The notes beneath the pieces were generated by a model, which made no database searches, was not told the origin of the DNA, and saw nothing but the letters and a program-made list of their open reading frames with translations. A DNA stretch of 13,933 nt from Sphingomonadales bacterium (lineage in GTDB: Bacteria; Pseudomonadota; Alphaproteobacteria; Sphingomonadales; Sphingomonadaceae). Within the stretch, counting starts at the first letter, position 1. The number at the start of each line of letters is the position of its first letter. The stretch lies in NCBI GenBank assembly GCA_028868335.1, contig JAGWUU010000050.1:1-13933 (forward strand), read 5' to 3'. Positions 12,879 through 13,933 of the stretch are shown here, piece after piece. The position numbers and the translations under genes were made by a program.

Positions 12879-13933
12879 ATGGCCACCGCCACCTCCGCTT
12901 CCCCAGCGGCCTCGTCCATCCCGAGCCATGACGAGCTCGTCGCCCGGGCGCGCGCTATGATACCCGTACTCAAGGAGCGAGCCAGGCGCTGCACCGCCGA
13001 GCGCGACGTGCCCGCCGAATCGATCGCCGAATGGCAGGAGGCGGGGTTCTTCAAGATTCTCCAGCCGCGCCGTTGGGGCGGTTACGAGATGCATCCCAAC
13101 ACGTTCTACGACGTACAAAAGACGCTGGCCGAGGGCTGCATGTCCTCGGGCTGGATGTTCGGCGTGGTCGGGTGCCACCCTTATGAACTGGCCCTGTTCC
13201 ACGATCAGGCGCAGCAGGACGTCTGGGGCAAGGACAGTTCTGTGCTTGTCTCGTCCAGCTACCAGCCGGTCGGCAAGGTCACGGTGGTCGATGGCGGTTT
13301 CCGGCTTTCCGGTCACTGGGGTTTCTCGACCGGCTCGATCCATTGCGACTGGGTGGTCCTGGGCGCCCTGGTGCCGCCGAGCGAACCGGGCGGTGCGCCC
13401 GACATGCGGGCATTCCTGCTGCCGCGCAGCGACTACCAGATCGATCGCGAGGCATGGAAGGTGTTCGGCCTGCAGGGAACCGGAAGCCACGACATCATCG
13501 TCGAGGATGTTTTCGTTCCCGAGTATCGCACCCACCGATCCGTTGACGGGTTTCTCTGCAAGAACCCCGGACAGGCCGAAAACACTGGAGTCCTGTACAC
13601 CCTGCCGTGGGCGCAGGTGTTCGTCCGTTCGGTTTCGACCGCCGCCTTCGGCGGTGCGCGCGCGGCGGTCAACGCCGCGGTCGAGATCATGAAAGACCGC
13701 GTTTCGACCAACACCGGCAGGGCATCGAAGCAGGATCCCTTCCTGCTTGGCGCGATCGCCAAGGCCCACGCCCAGATCACCGAAATGGAGCAGACCCTGC
13801 GGCTGACCTTCGACGACCTGATGGGCCATGCCGAGCGGGGCGAGCCGATCCCGATGGAGAAGCGCACGCTCTACGCCTATAATTCTTCGTCGGTGGTGCG
13901 CCGTCTGGTCGATCTGGTCGATGACATGGTGCA
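12879..13933 (+). CDS. hsaA: HsaA-like flavin-dependent monooxygenase, acyl-CoA dehydrogenase fold (3' truncated by window edge)
   Basis: The frame is open from ATG 12879 to the window end, giving 351 residues of a family about 390-400 long; no stop is seen. Visible blocks include EAGFFKILQPRRWGGYE (54-70), SSGWMFGVVGCHPYELALF (89-107), DVWGKDSSVLVSSSYQPVG (114-132), GHWGFSTG (145-152) and GLQGTGSHDIIVEDVFVP (197-214). These match the group D, two-component monooxygenases, with HsaA the closest I recognise. HsaA uses FMNH2 from reductase HsaB to hydroxylate 3-HSA at C4, making the catechol that HsaC cleaves. The divergent operon starts 171 nt away and encodes an HsaC-like enzyme, which supports the pairing. 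No HsaB reductase is in the window. A phenol-type or other aromatic hydroxylase of the same group is the alternative. GAGGGAGAG lies about 10 nt before the start. Confidence 0.82.
   Translation, partial: MATATSASPAASSIPSHDELVARARAMIPVLKERARRCTAERDVPAESIAEWQEAGFFKILQPRRWGGYEMHPNTFYDVQKTLAEGCMSSGWMFGVVGCHPYELALFHDQAQQDVWGKDSSVLVSSSYQPVGKVTVVDGGFRLSGHWGFSTGSIHCDWVVLGALVPPSEPGGAPDMRAFLLPRSDYQIDREAWKVFGLQGTGSHDIIVEDVFVPEYRTHRSVDGFLCKNPGQAENTGVLYTLPWAQVFVRSVSTAAFGGARAAVNAAVEIMKDRVSTNTGRASKQDPFLLGAIAKAHAQITEMEQTLRLTFDDLMGHAERGEPIPMEKRTLYAYNSSSVVRRLVDLVDDMV

Noticed and set aside
12846..13829. Minus-strand frame of 327 codons opposite the monooxygenase
   Set aside because: The plus strand encodes an HsaA-like protein with many conserved blocks; the antisense translation has no family resemblance.

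Overview
The window is GC-rich, densely coded DNA that looks like an alphaproteobacterium, most probably a sphingomonad (Novosphingobium/Sphingobium/Sphingomonas type). This taxonomic guess rests on general protein flavour, a fused CysNC, and steroid-type catabolic genes set in a GC-rich background. It is inference, not a database result. No rRNA, tRNA, CRISPR array, insertion sequence or phage gene was seen.

Layout. (1) Positions 1-1390, plus strand: the C-terminal half of a sugar-porter-type MFS transporter followed 11 nt later by a DeoR-family repressor, the tail of a carbohydrate-uptake operon that starts outside the window. (2) Positions 1422-5030, minus strand: a cysD-cysNC-cysQ operon that activates sulfate to APS and PAPS and dephosphorylates the PAP by-product. 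(3) Positions 5107-6105, plus strand: an orphan regulator with a LuxR-type C-terminal helix-turn-helix, divergent from cysD. A perfect 14-bp palindrome lies in the short shared upstream region and overlaps the regulator's ribosome binding site. (4) Positions 6157-12707, minus strand: a tightly packed catabolic operon. In transcription order it reads SDR, HsaC-like extradiol dioxygenase, atypical crotonase, a 23-codon small ORF, two acyl-CoA dehydrogenases, IpdF-like SDR, MaoC-like hydratase and ketosteroid isomerase. (5) From 12879 to the right edge, plus strand and divergent: an HsaA-like flavin-dependent monooxygenase cut off by the window end.

Regions 4 and 5 together look like part of a steroid-degradation locus. 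The last gene of the operon carries all the catalytic residues of the Comamonas-type ketosteroid isomerase, at identical residue numbers. The monooxygenase and extradiol dioxygenase resemble HsaA and HsaC, which hydroxylate and then meta-cleave the aromatised A ring of a 9,10-secosteroid. The IpdF-like SDR, FadE30-like acyl-CoA dehydrogenase and first SDR resemble enzymes of mycobacterial C/D-ring (HIP-CoA) breakdown. Genes expected in a complete pathway but absent here include the HsaB flavin reductase, the HsaD hydrolase, KstD, KshAB, FadD3, IpdAB and a KstR/KstR2-type repressor. They may lie to the right or elsewhere.

The most notable details are: nearly every junction in the steroid operon is a 1-4 nt overlap or a gap of a few nt; the only longer gap is filled by a small ORF ending in an in-frame amber codon just before an acyl-CoA dehydrogenase start; the crotonase lacks both canonical catalytic glutamates; and the two acyl-CoA dehydrogenases carry complementary halves of the usual active site.
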